Counted from the first letter of the stretch, positions 9,081-18,474 are shown. The stretch is 64,000 bases of DNA from Trichocoleus sp. FACHB-40 (GCF_014695915.1 NZ_JACJPF010000111.1:1-64000), one strand, 5' to 3'. Numbers and translations: made by a program. The notes: generated by a model from the sequence alone, not told the origin.

Positions 9081-10946
9081 ATGACAAAGCATACAGCCAT
9101 AAAAATTCTGTTAGTAGAAGATAGCCTTGTGAGCAGAAAGGTTGTCCTAAAACAGTTAAAAAAGTTAGGCTATGAAGCCAATGTAGCCGCGAATGGTCAA
9201 GAAGCCTTATGGATGATATCACAAGTTAATTATGAGCTTGTACTAATCGATTGTCAGATGCCAGTGCTAGACGGTTATGAAACGACTAAAAGAATTCGTC
9301 ATTTAGAAGGTGCGAAGCGAAAGATAATTGCGATCGCGATGACTGCGAATGGAACGACAGCCAACCGAACAAAATGTCTGAGTGTTGGCATGGATGATTG
9401 CCTGATTAAGCCTGTTAGTGAAGAAGAATTAGCCACTAAGTTAGAAACTTGGATTGGGGTAATTTTAAAAAACAAACAAGAGTTGGCATTCCAATTGCCA
9501 GAAGCAATTAAAGATATCCCAACGGCTGCGATCGTCACAGATGAGTCAAACGCAAATCTGTTGGTAGATTTAAACCGATTAAACGATATAGCTCTTGGCG
9601 ATAGGGTATTGCAAAGAGAAATATTACAAGCTTTTGTGCAAGACACCCAAAATAATTTAGTAACTGTAAAAACAGCACTATTGGCCAATGATTTTGTAAC
9701 TATAGCGCATAGTGCTCATCAAATTAGGGGTGCCAGTGCAAATGTAGGTGTCAAACACCTGCAATTTCTAGCCGGTCAGTTAGAACTTCAAGCTCAACAA
9801 GAAATGCCAGAGGCAGCTAGTCAGTTATTGCACAAAATAGAAAATTATTTGCAACGTATCCAATCTTTTTTGGATAAAATAATTGAGTGTGAAAATATGG
9901 ACCCTGAAACTCCATTAATTATTCCTGCCGATAAAACTGTAAGGATGCAGGTCGGCTCTATGGCAAGAATTTTAATTATTGATGACGATCCGAGCGTTCG
10001 ATTAGTAATAAAGAATTCTCTTCAGCTCATGGGCCATGAGGTCACGGTAGCCAGTGATGGTGAAGAGGGATTAATGAAAGCACACTCAGAACGCCCTCAT
10101 CTAATTATCTGCGATTGGATGATGCCAGTAATAAATGGACTGGAAGTGTGTCGCCAGGTCAAATCCGATCCAGAACTATCGCTGGCATTTTTTATTTTAC
10201 TAACGATTCGTGGCGATATAAAAGACAGAGTTGAGGGTTTAGATACAGGAGCAGATGAGTATCTACCAAAGCCGATTGATATGAGTGAATTGCGGGCAAG
10301 AGTGGGAGCTGGATTGCGGTTGCAACGGTTAACGCAAGAATTGAGCGAAACTAATCAGGCACTCAGACAAGTGAATCAGCAACTGACGGCGCGGACTGAA
10401 TTATTAGAATCTCTCTCTCTGACAGATCAGCTAACGGGTGTGTTGAATCGTCGCGCAATGGATCAAGCATTGCCTCATATGCTGCGACAGGTAGGCAACC
10501 GCGATGCCAATACTCGCTATCGCTATTTGTGTTTATTTCTGCTCGATGTAGATCATTTTAAGCGAATTAATGATACTTATGGTCACACGGTGGGAGACTG
10601 TGTGCTGCAAGCGATCGCTGCAAGATTGCAGTCTTCTTCCCGCCCTTCAAGTTTGCTGTATCGCTATGGTGGCGAAGAGTTTGTCTGCATCACGCTGGGT
10701 TTAAGTATGCAAGCTGCTTTAGAATATGGCGAATCTTTGCGCGGATGTGTAGCTAACGCTCCCTTCAAAATTTCTGACGACCTAGTTTTATCAATTACTA
10801 TCAGTATCGGCGGCGCGATCGCCAGCGCCGTAAATTTAGTTGACTCTAAAGAACTATTACATCAAGCGGATCAAGCGCTTTATAAAGCTAAACATGAAGG
10901 TAGAAATTGCCTGAGAATATTTTCAGCGTGGGAAAATATTTTTTAA
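9081..10946 (+). CDS. Response regulator / diguanylate cyclase (REC-Hpt-REC-GGDEF)
   Basis: A 621-residue protein predicted to make cyclic di-GMP when phosphorylated. Receiver 1 spans about 5-130 (KILLVEDS, IDCQMPVLDGY, KPVSEE). An Hpt domain spans about 165-260 (SAHQIRGASANVG). Receiver 2 spans about 300-420 (RILIIDDDPSVR, CDWMMPVINGL, PKPID). The GGDEF domain spans about 445-615 with an intact YGGEEF active loop; the RxxD inhibitory site five residues upstream is not visible (RPSS instead). The ATG at 9081 is preferred over an upstream TTG at 9045 because the receiver begins KILLVED right after it. The first two domains closely resemble the C-terminal receiver-Hpt of the divergent hybrid kinase, which suggests shared partners or duplication. 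Confidence 0.9.
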   Translation: MTKHTAIKILLVEDSLVSRKVVLKQLKKLGYEANVAANGQEALWMISQVNYELVLIDCQMPVLDGYETTKRIRHLEGAKRKIIAIAMTANGTTANRTKCLSVGMDDCLIKPVSEEELATKLETWIGVILKNKQELAFQLPEAIKDIPTAAIVTDESNANLLVDLNRLNDIALGDRVLQREILQAFVQDTQNNLVTVKTALLANDFVTIAHSAHQIRGASANVGVKHLQFLAGQLELQAQQEMPEAASQLLHKIENYLQRIQSFLDKIIECENMDPETPLIIPADKTVRMQVGSMARILIIDDDPSVRLVIKNSLQLMGHEVTVASDGEEGLMKAHSERPHLIICDWMMPVINGLEVCRQVKSDPELSLAFFILLTIRGDIKDRVEGLDTGADEYLPKPIDMSELRARVGAGLRLQRLTQELSETNQALRQVNQQLTARTELLESLSLTDQLTGVLNRRAMDQALPHMLRQVGNRDANTRYRYLCLFLLDVDHFKRINDTYGHTVGDCVLQAIAARLQSSSRPSSLLYRYGGEEFVCITLGLSMQAALEYGESLRGCVANAPFKISDDLVLSITISIGGAIASAVNLVDSKELLHQADQALYKAKHEGRNCLRIFSAWENIF

Positions 10947-11139
10947 TTAGACCATATTTAAAGGGTACTCTGGGCGTTATCGTGTCCATTCGCTACTAAG
11001 CACCCATAAACCTCACTCCACCAAAAAACGAGCGAAATAAAACTGTTAACAAATAGTGCGAATTTCAGTGTCACCGCACTAAATGATACCTATAATTAAG
11101 ACACTAATCTCTAATTATAATAGAACAGGATAAATACTA
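10947..11139. other. Spacer before a decayed gene
   Basis: No feature is recognised between the regulator gene and the pseudogene that begins at 11140. Confidence 0.4.
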
Positions 11140-11350
11140 ATGTTGAGTAAATTCAAGCTCGGCACCAAGTTTACCTTATTTCTAACCCTGGTTTTTTTTT
11201 ATCTGTAGAGTTGTCGTTAGTGGGGTTGTTTTATCCAAGGCACTTGAGTAGGGAGCCAAACAAGAGATTGCTTCTAAAGGTGTAGCTCTCATGGAGACGA
11301 TGGACTCACTAAGAGGCTATACAAACACTCAAATCAGTCCTCTGTTAGCG
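11140..11350 (+). pseudogene. Remnant of a DUF3365 (Tll0287-like) sensor gene
   Basis: ATG at 11140 opens MLSKFKLGTKFTLFLTLVFF, then a run of nine T bases shifts the frame. In the next frame the protein continues VVVSGVVLSKALE, hits an in-frame TAG, and goes on as GAKQEIASKGVALMETMDSL and RGYTNTQISPLL. This is the membrane anchor and start of the sensor domain found at the front of cyanobacterial DUF3365 histidine kinases, adenylate cyclases and chemoreceptors. Similarity stops near 11350; the rest of the gene is gone. One frameshift, one stop and a 3' truncation make it a clear pseudogene. Confidence 0.8.
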
Positions 11351-11474
11351 AAACCCATCAAACCTTTGCTAAAGTTTGGTTTCGTCCCTAAACCCAACCT
11401 ACATTACATCATTAGTTTAATTAAGTTGACCTACTTATTTGCATGATGCTAGCAGGAAAAAACGGAGATATCCC

Positions 11475-12176
11475 ATGACTGCACCAGTTCACATTCTGAC
11501 TAAAGAAGAGATTATTTACCCAGACAGCGATGGTCAACCGATGGCTGACAATACTAAGCAGTTTGATTATATTGTGAAAATCAAACTTGGGATAGATGCT
11601 TTATTTAAAGACGATAAAAGTGTTTTTATAGCAGCCGATTTGCTCTGGTATCCAGTCGAGGGAGATAATAAAATTCGCCAAGCACCTGATGTGATGATAG
11701 TGTTTGGTAGACCCAAGGGCGATCGCGGTTCTTATAGACAGTGGTTAGAGGATAATATTCCCCCTCAAGTTGTCTTTGAGATCCTTTCCCCTGGGAATCG
11801 CAAAGCCGAAATGCTGAGGAAGTTCAGGTTTTACGAACGCTATGGAGTTGAAGAATATTATATCTATGACCCGGATGACGGCGATTTAGCTGGTTGGCTG
11901 CATTCTGATGAAGGATTCGATGAGATTGAGCCAATGGTGGGCTGGGTGAGTCCTCGTTTAGGGATACGCTTTGAAATTGAGTCAGGCGCGTTAGAACTCT
12001 ATCGTCCCGATGGGCAGAAATTTTTGTCTTATGTGGAATTGGAAACGCAAAGAGAATTAGCGCAGCAACAAGCCGAAACGGAGAGAAAAGAGAAAGAATT
12101 GGCTCAAGCTAGAGTAGAGCAGCTGGCAGAAAGATTGCGGTCAATGGGTATTAATCCTGATGAAGTTTCAGGGTAG
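11475..12176 (+). CDS. Uma2 family protein (PD-(D/E)XK nuclease fold)
   Basis: A 233-residue Uma2 (DUF820) protein. Family features: IIYPDSDGQPM near the start, PDVMIVFGRPKGDRGSY in the core, VVFEILSPGN carrying the acidic nuclease-fold residue, and YERYGVEEYYIYDPD. The C-terminus (about 195-225) is a Q/E/R-rich coiled coil. ATG 11475 has GGAG nine bases upstream and is preferred over ATG 11439. It is a close paralogue of the gene at 20862. The family is greatly expanded in cyanobacteria; the fold is a restriction-endonuclease type but the biological role is not established. Confidence 0.85.
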   Translation: MTAPVHILTKEEIIYPDSDGQPMADNTKQFDYIVKIKLGIDALFKDDKSVFIAADLLWYPVEGDNKIRQAPDVMIVFGRPKGDRGSYRQWLEDNIPPQVVFEILSPGNRKAEMLRKFRFYERYGVEEYYIYDPDDGDLAGWLHSDEGFDEIEPMVGWVSPRLGIRFEIESGALELYRPDGQKFLSYVELETQRELAQQQAETERKEKELAQARVEQLAERLRSMGINPDEVSG

Positions 12177-12191
12177 CGATCGCATCCTTCC

Positions 12192-12266
12192 AAAAAATTT
12201 GTGGCTCTGGCTACCGCTCAAATTGACAACCAAATGTCTGATGAGCGGCAACCAGAGCCACAATTT
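12192..12266 (-). terminator. Intrinsic terminator of the cpc operon
   Basis: A long stem pairs GTGGCTCTGG-C-T-A-CCGCTCA (12201-12220) with TGAGCGGCAACCAGAGCCAC (12242-12261), with two mismatches and a 21-base loop. Read on the minus strand the stem is followed by ATTTTTT (complement of 12192-12199), the classic intrinsic terminator form. It lies about 45 bases past the last cpcG stop codon, so it should end the whole operon. Confidence 0.85.
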
Positions 12267-12309
12267 AAGCTTGCAGGTGCAAGTAATTTAAGAAACTAGA
12301 GCTTTACCC

Positions 12310-13071
12310 TTAGCGTTTGTTGCGATTAGGCACTTTGTTCAGGTAGTCAATACTAAACGCTGACACGCCTTGAGCGTAATTGCGCTTGGTGCTGACTGAA
12401 ATTGCCATCTCGCGATACTTGCGGGGGTCGCCTTCTGGTAGTTGCTGATCCTGGTACTTGCGGCTGTAGATTTTCTCCAGCGTAAAGCGCCAGTCGGTCT
12501 TGACAGTGCCAGCTGTTTCGCGGAAGTCTTCGCCGTAGCGAGGAGTCACCAAGTTAAAGGGACGACCTTCCATCCGCTTGCGCTGGTAGGGAACGGTGAA
12601 ATCCCCAAAAGCATCGATATACTCTTGACTGTCAAGCAAGGCATCCACAAAGCCGCTGAAACCCAAGGTAGCAATTTTAATTGACCAAGCGATTTCTTCG
12701 TCTTTGTTGTAAGCTTGACGACCTAAGAAGCGCTTCAGGCAGATGTCTACAAGGCGATAGTTATTATTGACCGAGACAACGATGCGGTAAAATGCTTCAG
12801 ATTTCGCCAATCCTCGGATGAATTCGCGCACATTAATACTGCCATTTTTCAGCAGAGATTCTAGCTGAATTTGACGGTTGAATCTGAGGATTTCATGTTC
12901 GCTGAAGATTTGGCGATAAGCTGCCCAAATCAAATCTTGCATTTCTGCCGGAGAATTGGCATCTTCCAGGCGATAAATGTAAGGGGTATCTTCGTTAAGA
13001 TCCGCCTTTCCAAAGCTTTTGACCCGTTGATTTTGGGTTGTTGGTTTGTATTCAAGTAATGGCAGTGCCAT
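12310..13071 (-). CDS. cpcG3: Phycobilisome rod-core linker polypeptide CpcG (third copy)
   Basis: A 253-residue rod-core linker that joins phycocyanin rods to the allophycocyanin core. It starts [17 protein letters not shown], the CpcG signature, and contains the PBS linker domain (about 20-165; [42 protein letters not shown]). The C-terminus shows no hydrophobic tail, so it is not the membrane-type CpcL. It is last in the operon, 82 bases after the second copy. The length is like CpcG3 of Mastigocladus; numbering by order is my choice. Confidence 0.93.
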   Translation of the reverse strand: MALPLLEYKPTTQNQRVKSFGKADLNEDTPYIYRLEDANSPAEMQDLIWAAYRQIFSEHEILRFNRQIQLESLLKNGSINVREFIRGLAKSEAFYRIVVSVNNNYRLVDICLKRFLGRQAYNKDEEIAWSIKIATLGFSGFVDALLDSQEYIDAFGDFTVPYQRKRMEGRPFNLVTPRYGEDFRETAGTVKTDWRFTLEKIYSRKYQDQQLPEGDPRKYREMAISVSTKRNYAQGVSAFSIDYLNKVPNRNKR

Positions 13072-13153
13072 TTAAAAATCTCCTGCTTTAAGTAGTTGAG
13101 ACTTTCTTATTTTCCCGTATCACGACATCTTCTGAGTTATTCAGATCTCTGTG

Positions 13154-13900
13154 TTACCGGACGGGGAAACTCGCGGATGGATTAATTGAAACCCGTGCCT
13201 CTTGAGGTTTATTATCCCGCGTCATGTCGGGAATTTTAATGTTAGCCGTATTAACGGTAACATTATTAGTTACAGCTTTCGGCTTGATTGACCGAGCCAT
13301 TGCCAAGAAGTTGTTGACATCGCCCCACTTGTAGCGATCGCTTTCTTCCTTGTCGCGCCAGTAGTCGGCGTAGCTGGGTGTCACCAAGTTAAAGGGACGG
13401 TCTTTGAAGCGACGGCGCTGATAAGGCACTGTATTGTCGCCAAAGTTAGTTTGATACTCCTCACTATTTACAAGGGCATCAATAAAGCCGCCTAGTCCCA
13501 GAGTAGCAATCTTAATCGACCAAGCAATTTCTTCGTCTTTATTGTAAGGCGCACGCCCCAAGATGCGCTTGAGGCAAATTTCTACGACTCGATAGTTGGA
13601 GTTTTTCTCCACAACCAAGCGGTAGAACCCTGGTGTTTTCGCCAAACCACGGATGAAATCGCGCACTGTAATGGAGCGATTTCTCAGTTGAGATTCCAAG
13701 GTTTCCTGACGAAAAGAATTGAGGATTTCGTGTTCGCTGAAAACCTGACGATAAGCTGACCAGATTAACTCTTCAATGTCCGTTTCATCAATGCAGTCTT
13801 CAATGCGATAGATGTAAGGAGTGTCTTCATTCGGCACTTCGTAACCCGCTACTCGCTGATTCTGCGAGGAGGGTTTATATGCAAGCAGAGGAATTGCCAT
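13154..13900 (-). CDS. cpcG2: Phycobilisome rod-core linker polypeptide CpcG (second copy)
   Basis: A 248-residue paralogue of the flanking linkers. It starts [20 protein letters not shown] and keeps the PBS linker domain ([63 protein letters not shown]). The C-terminal third is variable and polar. The spacer to the previous gene is 71 bases and contains GCTAATTG-type short repeats. Different CpcG copies are known to be used for rods at different core positions, which is the likely reason for keeping three. Confidence 0.93.
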   Translation of the reverse strand: MAIPLLAYKPSSQNQRVAGYEVPNEDTPYIYRIEDCIDETDIEELIWSAYRQVFSEHEILNSFRQETLESQLRNRSITVRDFIRGLAKTPGFYRLVVEKNSNYRVVEICLKRILGRAPYNKDEEIAWSIKIATLGLGGFIDALVNSEEYQTNFGDNTVPYQRRRFKDRPFNLVTPSYADYWRDKEESDRYKWGDVNNFLAMARSIKPKAVTNNVTVNTANIKIPDMTRDNKPQEARVSINPSASFPVR

Positions 13901-13971
13901 AGTTAAATTGTTCGTTAAAGGGTTGCTAATTGAAGTATTGCTAATTGCGATGAACGATTAGCCATTAGCTT

Positions 13972-14805
13972 CTAGACTTTTGGCGTTTGGTAAAGATAGC
14001 GATAGGGTAGCGCCACCTCGGTGCGACCTACAATAGGTTGCGGGTTAGCAACTTTGCGGGTTGTGTCTAGAAGTTCCATGTTATTAGCTTGAGAAATCGC
14101 CCGATCGCGCGATCGCTGGTAGTTCATTCCGCCGGGAGAAATACTCCGTGCCATTGCTAGGAAAGAATCCGGAATGCCTTGACGAGCCGCTGCTGATTTC
14201 ATATCTTTTTGGGGTGCTGCTTGATGGTAGCTACGATTATCTAGGGCAATCAAACGACCGCGCCAGTAATCACTATACCGGGGGTTTACCAGGTTAAATG
14301 GTCGCTCATTATACCGTCGGCGCTGATAAGGTACGATGTCATCGCCGAAGTTTTGGCGGTATTCTTCGCTATCGACAACGGCATCGATAAAACCATGCAA
14401 CCCCTTGGAAGCAATTACAATTGACCAAGCGATCTGCTCATCTTTGCCGTAGGTGGCGCGTCCGAGAAACCGTTTGAAGCTGATGTCAACTAACCGATAA
14501 TTGGAGTTAGTATCTGCTACTAGGTTTCGGTAAACTTCCGATTTGCCCAGTCCCCGGATAAACTCACGCACGGAAATGGCGCGATTTCGCAGCTGAGATT
14601 CTAGGAAGGATTGACGGTAGCTTTCTAAAATCAAATGTTCGCTGAAAATTTGCCGATAGCCAGCCCAAATTATGGCATCAATATCGGAGTCAGATGTTGC
14701 ATCTACCAACCGATAAATCTGCGGGTCGTCCTCATCGGGTACTTCGTAACCAGCTACGCGCTGATTCTGGGTTTTGGGTGTAATTTCAAGAAGTGGAATT
14801 GACAT
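13972..14805 (-). CDS. cpcG1: Phycobilisome rod-core linker polypeptide CpcG (first copy)
   Basis: A 277-residue rod-core linker, the longest of the three. It starts [20 protein letters not shown]; the linker domain covers about 20-175 ([67 protein letters not shown]). The C-terminal extension contains [14 protein letters not shown], which the second copy also has in shorter form. It directly follows cpcF, separated by a 96-base spacer made largely of TTAGTTG repeats. Confidence 0.93.
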   Translation of the reverse strand: MSIPLLEITPKTQNQRVAGYEVPDEDDPQIYRLVDATSDSDIDAIIWAGYRQIFSEHLILESYRQSFLESQLRNRAISVREFIRGLGKSEVYRNLVADTNSNYRLVDISFKRFLGRATYGKDEQIAWSIVIASKGLHGFIDAVVDSEEYRQNFGDDIVPYQRRRYNERPFNLVNPRYSDYWRGRLIALDNRSYHQAAPQKDMKSAAARQGIPDSFLAMARSISPGGMNYQRSRDRAISQANNMELLDTTRKVANPQPIVGRTEVALPYRYLYQTPKV

Positions 14806-14901
14806 ATTTTTAGTTGTTAGTTGTTACTTGTTAGTTGTTAGCTGTCCGTAGACGTTTGAAAGAGGGAACGTTTAACATTCCAACTCTTCACTGACCAAGG
14901 A
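14806..14901. repeat. Short tandem repeats in the cpcF-cpcG1 spacer
   Basis: The spacer contains five degenerate copies of TTAGTTGT/TTACTTGT in a row (14811-14842) and a second cluster of GACTAATGACTAATAACTAA. These are heptamer-like short tandem repeats typical of cyanobacterial spacers. Confidence 0.7.
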
Positions 14902-15519
14902 CTAATGACTAATAACTAATTGGTTAGCTAGCTGAACTCTGGCGCGAACAGCTATGTCTGGGTCTTGAGTCATTTCCTCTAGACGTTTTTGGATGGGCTG
15001 ACGGACTTCTAACTGGGTTGCCAGACCTTGCAAACCCACAACTGCGGCGTAGCGAATTGCCCAGTCTGGGTCTTGAGAGATGGAAAGCAGGGTTGAGAGT
15101 GCTAAGAGTTGAGCGGAGGGAATTTGTTCTTGACTTAACTCGTGCCAGTGCAGGGTTCCTAGCCCTTTGGCGGCGGCGCGGCGGACGCTGGGCGCAAAGT
15201 CGCTGGCTGCTGCGACTAAGGCATCTAAGGCTTTGGGAGATGCGATCGCAGCTAATGCTCGAATCGCGTAAGCCCTAGCTCCGTAGTTGTAATCGTCCAG
15301 CTGTTCCAACAAGGGCTGCACTGCTGCTTCTCCTATCTGAATCAGCCCTTCAACTGCTGCCACTGCTGCTGTTGGGTTGTTGTAGCCCAAAACGGCAATT
15401 AGCGTGGAAATCCCTGCGGTCTGCCGAGTAGCTGCTAAGGCTTGGACTGATGCTACTAAACGTTCGGGAGAATTCGCCTGCTCAATAGCATCAATCAGTT
15501 CTTGGGATGAGTCAGTCAT
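14902..15519 (-). CDS. cpcF: Phycocyanobilin lyase subunit beta CpcF
   Basis: A 205-residue HEAT-repeat (PBS lyase repeat) protein. Together with CpcE it forms the lyase that attaches phycocyanobilin to Cys84 of the phycocyanin alpha chain. Repeats such as GISTLIAVLGYNNPTAAVAA, AVQPLLEQLDDYNYGARAYA and APSVRRAAAKGLGTL are visible over most of the length. It lies directly after cpcE in the operon, and the length is normal for CpcF. The spacer to cpcE contains TAGCTAATGGCTAATGGC repeats. Confidence 0.92.
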   Translation of the reverse strand: MTDSSQELIDAIEQANSPERLVASVQALAATRQTAGISTLIAVLGYNNPTAAVAAVEGLIQIGEAAVQPLLEQLDDYNYGARAYAIRALAAIASPKALDALVAAASDFAPSVRRAAAKGLGTLHWHELSQEQIPSAQLLALSTLLSISQDPDWAIRYAAVVGLQGLATQLEVRQPIQKRLEEMTQDPDIAVRARVQLANQLVISH

Positions 15520-15600
15520 TGGTCAGTGGAAGGATTGCTAATTGTCAATTGCTAATAGCTAATGGCTAATGGCTAACTGGTATTAGCTATTAGCCAGTGA
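15520..15600. repeat. GCTAATG-type short tandem repeats in the cpcE-cpcF spacer
   Basis: The spacer contains TAATAGCTAATGGCTAATGG and then an inverted TATTAGCTATTAGCCA, so it can fold and is also a heptamer tandem repeat. Very similar blocks occur after folB (42194-42243) and before the bestrophin gene. Confidence 0.7.
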
Positions 15601-16431
15601 CTATAACAAAGCGTCCATCAGGGTCATTACCCGGATGGCATCCCTAGATAGCGATCGCGGATCTTGGGGGTCTACAGACGAGGCTCCCGTCTGTACCTGT
15701 TCCAACAGCCCTTTGAGGGCGATCAGCTTGAAGCTGTTTTCGGTTGCAGCAGATGCGATCGCTTCTGCTGCTGGCAGATAACCTATTGCACCCAAATCTG
15801 ACAAAATTACCCGGCGCAGTTGCAGATCGCTTTCCTGCAAGGCTTGCACCAGGCGTTCACCATAAACTGGCTCTTTTGTTAACTGGTACATTGCTCTCGC
15901 CGCTGCATACTGCACTCGCGCTACGGGATGCTCCAGAAATGGTTGAATCAGGGCTGTTGCTTGGGTAGCTTGCAGCGTTCCCAATGCTTCCATCACTGCT
16001 TCCGAAGGTTGCTCTAAATGGGGCCGTCCTGGTACCCGCATGGCGGCAGCTACACCACCGTCGAGCAGTTTCATCAGCGCTGGAACGCAGGACAAATCGC
16101 CTAGCATCTCCAAAGACTGTGCGGCAGCTTCCCGAACGTAGAAGTCGGAACACTCCAGACAACGAATCAGTCCTGGTACAGCGCGGCGATCGCCCAGTTT
16201 CCCCAGTGCGCGTGCAGCATTGCGGCGGAGGGGGTATCCACCAAGCTCTGTCCGATCTGCTTCATCCTCCAAAGCTGCAATCAAGGCCTCCACAGCAGCA
16301 GGCTCATTAACACGGAATTTGCCCAGCCACCAAGCAGCATAATAGCGGAGACTTAAATCTTCATGGTGGAGATTGGCGATCGCCATCTCCACCGTTAGCG
16401 GTTCGCTACCAGGCGGATCGGAATACTGCAC
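15601..16431 (-). CDS. cpcE: Phycocyanobilin lyase subunit alpha CpcE
   Basis: A 276-residue HEAT-repeat protein, the larger half of the CpcE/CpcF heterodimeric bilin lyase acting on CpcA Cys84. Repeats include LRYYAAWWLGKF, RNAARALGKLGDRRAVPGLI, VREAAAQSLEMLGD and ALGTLQATQATALI. Order and length match the cpc operons of other cyanobacteria. The start ATG at 16431 gives the usual N-terminus ahead of the first repeat. Confidence 0.92.
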   Translation of the reverse strand: MQYSDPPGSEPLTVEMAIANLHHEDLSLRYYAAWWLGKFRVNEPAAVEALIAALEDEADRTELGGYPLRRNAARALGKLGDRRAVPGLIRCLECSDFYVREAAAQSLEMLGDLSCVPALMKLLDGGVAAAMRVPGRPHLEQPSEAVMEALGTLQATQATALIQPFLEHPVARVQYAAARAMYQLTKEPVYGERLVQALQESDLQLRRVILSDLGAIGYLPAAEAIASAATENSFKLIALKGLLEQVQTGASSVDPQDPRSLSRDAIRVMTLMDALL

Positions 16432-16497
16432 TCTTGAGTAGACTCCAGCATCGTAGGACAGAATAATGCAAAGGACAGAGGATTGCTAGATTAAGCT

Positions 16498-16776
16498 TTA
16501 GGAGTGGGCTGCTGTGGCTTCGCTTTTCGCTTCACTATTATTTTCCAGGGTCAAAGGCTCAATGCTGACGATTCTGCCACCCATACGGTTAATCCGCTGC
16601 ATTTCTTCATTCATGCGGCTGTATGGCACTGTGACATAAATGCTGCCACTGCGACGAATGGGATAGCTGAGTTTGTCAGATTCGTAAGTCTGACGCATAC
16701 CCTCGACTTCGTAGCGAAACATCCGGTTGCTGGCGTCGCTGAGAGTACCGCTACCTAGTGTAGTTTGTCCAAACAT
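16498..16776 (-). CDS. cpcD: Phycobilisome small rod-capping linker CpcD
   Basis: A 92-residue linker that caps the distal end of phycocyanin rods. The product starts MFGQTTLGSGTLSDASNRMF and carries the CpcD fold (YEVEGMRQ, PIRRSGSIYVTVPYSRMNEE, GGRIVSIEPL). A longer frame upstream (to 16887) only translates low-complexity spacer repeats, so the start at 16776 is right. It follows cpcC and precedes cpcE. Confidence 0.93.
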   Translation of the reverse strand: MFGQTTLGSGTLSDASNRMFRYEVEGMRQTYESDKLSYPIRRSGSIYVTVPYSRMNEEMQRINRMGGRIVSIEPLTLENNSEAKSEATAAHS

Positions 16777-16794
16777 TGTTGATATAGCTCCTGT

Positions 16795-16890
16795 AATTAT
16801 GGGGGCTGGGGGCTGGGGACTGGGGACTGGGGGCTGGGGACTGGGTAAGATTCTTTCAAACTCCCAATCCCCAATCCCTAATCCCAATTC
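16795..16890. repeat. GGGGACT / CCCAATC short tandem repeats between cpcC and cpcD
   Basis: GGGGGCTGGGGACTGGGGAC and following copies form a G-rich heptamer-like tandem repeat (16801-16845), then CCCAATCCCCAATCCCTAAT at 16863-16882. This short tandem repeat family is typical for filamentous cyanobacteria. On the coding (minus) strand the first block is C-rich and the second G-rich. Confidence 0.8.
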
Positions 16891-16892
16891 CC

Positions 16893-17768
16893 TTACGCTG
16901 GTGACACGTTGACGATTTTGCCACCTTTTTTGGTGATTTCTTGGAGTTTTTGGGATAGCTGCTCGTAAGGCACCAAGAAGGCGTTTGTACTGCGGCGAAC
17001 TTTCGGGAAGCCTGGAGACAGGATACCAGTTACTTCAATGCGATATACCCGTCCGCTTTCTTCCTGAGTACCACCGAGAGCTTTTTTCGGAGGTGCATCT
17101 TTGGAGAGAGTTCCGTAATTCCAGCCACCTGAACCGCCAGAGGGTTTGACAATTGTGGAAGCTTGGTTGCGACCTAGTTCGCGGGTGAGGCGGGGTGCTT
17201 TCCCTTCTACTTGGGAGCGATCGCTGCTTGCATAACCGCGATACAGGCGGAACATCCGGCTAAAGCCAACGGTTCTCACGCCCGGCTCTACCAAAAATCC
17301 CCGGTAATAGGGGACTACGTTGTTGCCAAAATTGGCTTGATACTCATTGCTGTCGATGATTGAATCAATTTCCGCATCGTACCCTTCATCTTCACAGAGT
17401 TGGGTATGCTCGCTTAACTCTGCCTCATCATAAAGAGGACGACCCAACAAATGTTTGAAATTGAGTTCAACAAAGCGTTGATTTGAATTTGGATAGAAAA
17501 ACTTAGATTTGTATACATCCGACTTAGCGATCGCCCGGATAAACTCCCGGACTGTGATGTTTCCTTGTCGCAGTAAAGATTCTGCTACCGTGAGGCGTTC
17601 GGATTTCATCACATAGTCGTTGCCTAATACCTGACGATAAGCGGCTCGGAACACCGCTTGCAGATCGTCTTCTGTCCAGTCAGGTCGCAGTTCGACTTTT
17701 GTATCATCAAATGCAGAAAGGCCCAACCGGCCTGCTGCTGCTAGATTTGACGCCACTAAACCGCTCAT
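16893..17768 (-). CDS. cpcC: Phycobilisome rod linker polypeptide CpcC
   Basis: A 291-residue rod linker connecting phycocyanin hexamers. The PBS linker domain spans about 20-160 ([63 protein letters not shown]). A C-terminal CpcD domain spans about 235-290 ([10 protein letters not shown] ... [10 protein letters not shown] ... GGKIVNV). This two-domain layout and length are normal for CpcC. PecC has the same layout, but no pecA/pecB genes lie nearby, so CpcC is preferred. Confidence 0.9.
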   Translation of the reverse strand: MSGLVASNLAAAGRLGLSAFDDTKVELRPDWTEDDLQAVFRAAYRQVLGNDYVMKSERLTVAESLLRQGNITVREFIRAIAKSDVYKSKFFYPNSNQRFVELNFKHLLGRPLYDEAELSEHTQLCEDEGYDAEIDSIIDSNEYQANFGNNVVPYYRGFLVEPGVRTVGFSRMFRLYRGYASSDRSQVEGKAPRLTRELGRNQASTIVKPSGGSGGWNYGTLSKDAPPKKALGGTQEESGRVYRIEVTGILSPGFPKVRRSTNAFLVPYEQLSQKLQEITKKGGKIVNVSPA

Positions 17769-17825
17769 CTTTTCTCTCCCAACGCAACAATTTTTAAGTT
17801 TTTTTTATGGAAAATGAGAAAAACA

Positions 17826-17887
17826 ATGCCCGGAAAAATTAGCAACTGCTAGCCTAACCGCCAACACTCGCTGATTCTTCCGGGCAT
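17826..17887 (-). terminator. Hairpin between cpcA and cpcC, probable partial terminator
   Basis: ATGCCCGGAA (17826-17835) pairs perfectly with TTCCGGGCAT (17878-17887). On the minus strand the stem is followed by TTGTTTTTC. A leaky terminator or processing site here is expected, because phycocyanin subunits are needed in large excess over linkers. Confidence 0.65.
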
Positions 17888-17899
17888 AGCACCTGAATA

Positions 17900-18388
17900 C
17901 TAGCTCAGGGCGTTGATGGCGTAATCGATGTAGGTGTTAGCTTCGTTAGCAGCTTGACCGGAAAGACCGTGATTTGCCTTGATGTGCTTCAGGGCTTCCA
18001 CATACCAGCTGTTGGACAGCTCGAATGTGCGGTTGATTTCATCCAAACCAGCAATTAGATACTCGTCCATAGGACCAGTACCACCAGCCACACAGCAGTA
18101 TGTGACCATCCGCAGGTAGTGACCGATGTCACGAGCGCACTTGGATTTGCCGCGAGAATCAGAAGCGTACTGAGGCCCCTGCATTTGGGTGGTGTAGGGG
18201 AACTTTTGGTACACAGCTTGGGCAGCACCGTCGATCAGTTGCTGAGCCTTTTGGGTCAGCGCACGAGCAGCTTCCATGCTGGCGGTGGCACGATCAAAGC
18301 GACCGTTAACGGCTTGCAGTTCGGTATTGCCCAGGAAACGACCTTGGGTATCAGCAGCTCCGATCGCTTCGGTGATTGGGGTTTTCAT
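17900..18388 (-). CDS. cpcA: C-phycocyanin alpha subunit
   Basis: A 162-residue globin-like biliprotein that forms trimers and hexamers with CpcB in the phycobilisome rods. It starts [20 protein letters not shown]. The bilin-binding Cys84 is in [13 protein letters not shown] and the conserved [13 protein letters not shown] follows. Length is exactly that of known CpcA. It sits 86 bases after cpcB, as in all cpc operons. Confidence 0.98.
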   Translation of the reverse strand: MKTPITEAIGAADTQGRFLGNTELQAVNGRFDRATASMEAARALTQKAQQLIDGAAQAVYQKFPYTTQMQGPQYASDSRGKSKCARDIGHYLRMVTYCCVAGGTGPMDEYLIAGLDEINRTFELSNSWYVEALKHIKANHGLSGQAANEANTYIDYAINALS

Positions 18389-18474
18389 TGTTGATTTATC
18401 TCCCTAATGGTTTACAGATTTTTCCAAGAAACGCGGTATGTCGCGTTATCCCACAGCAAGCTTGCTAGTTGTTA

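Noticed and set aside
16777-16887. Extended N-terminus of CpcD
   Set aside because: It would translate the spacer tandem repeats into proline-rich sequence; CpcD proteins start at MFGQ.
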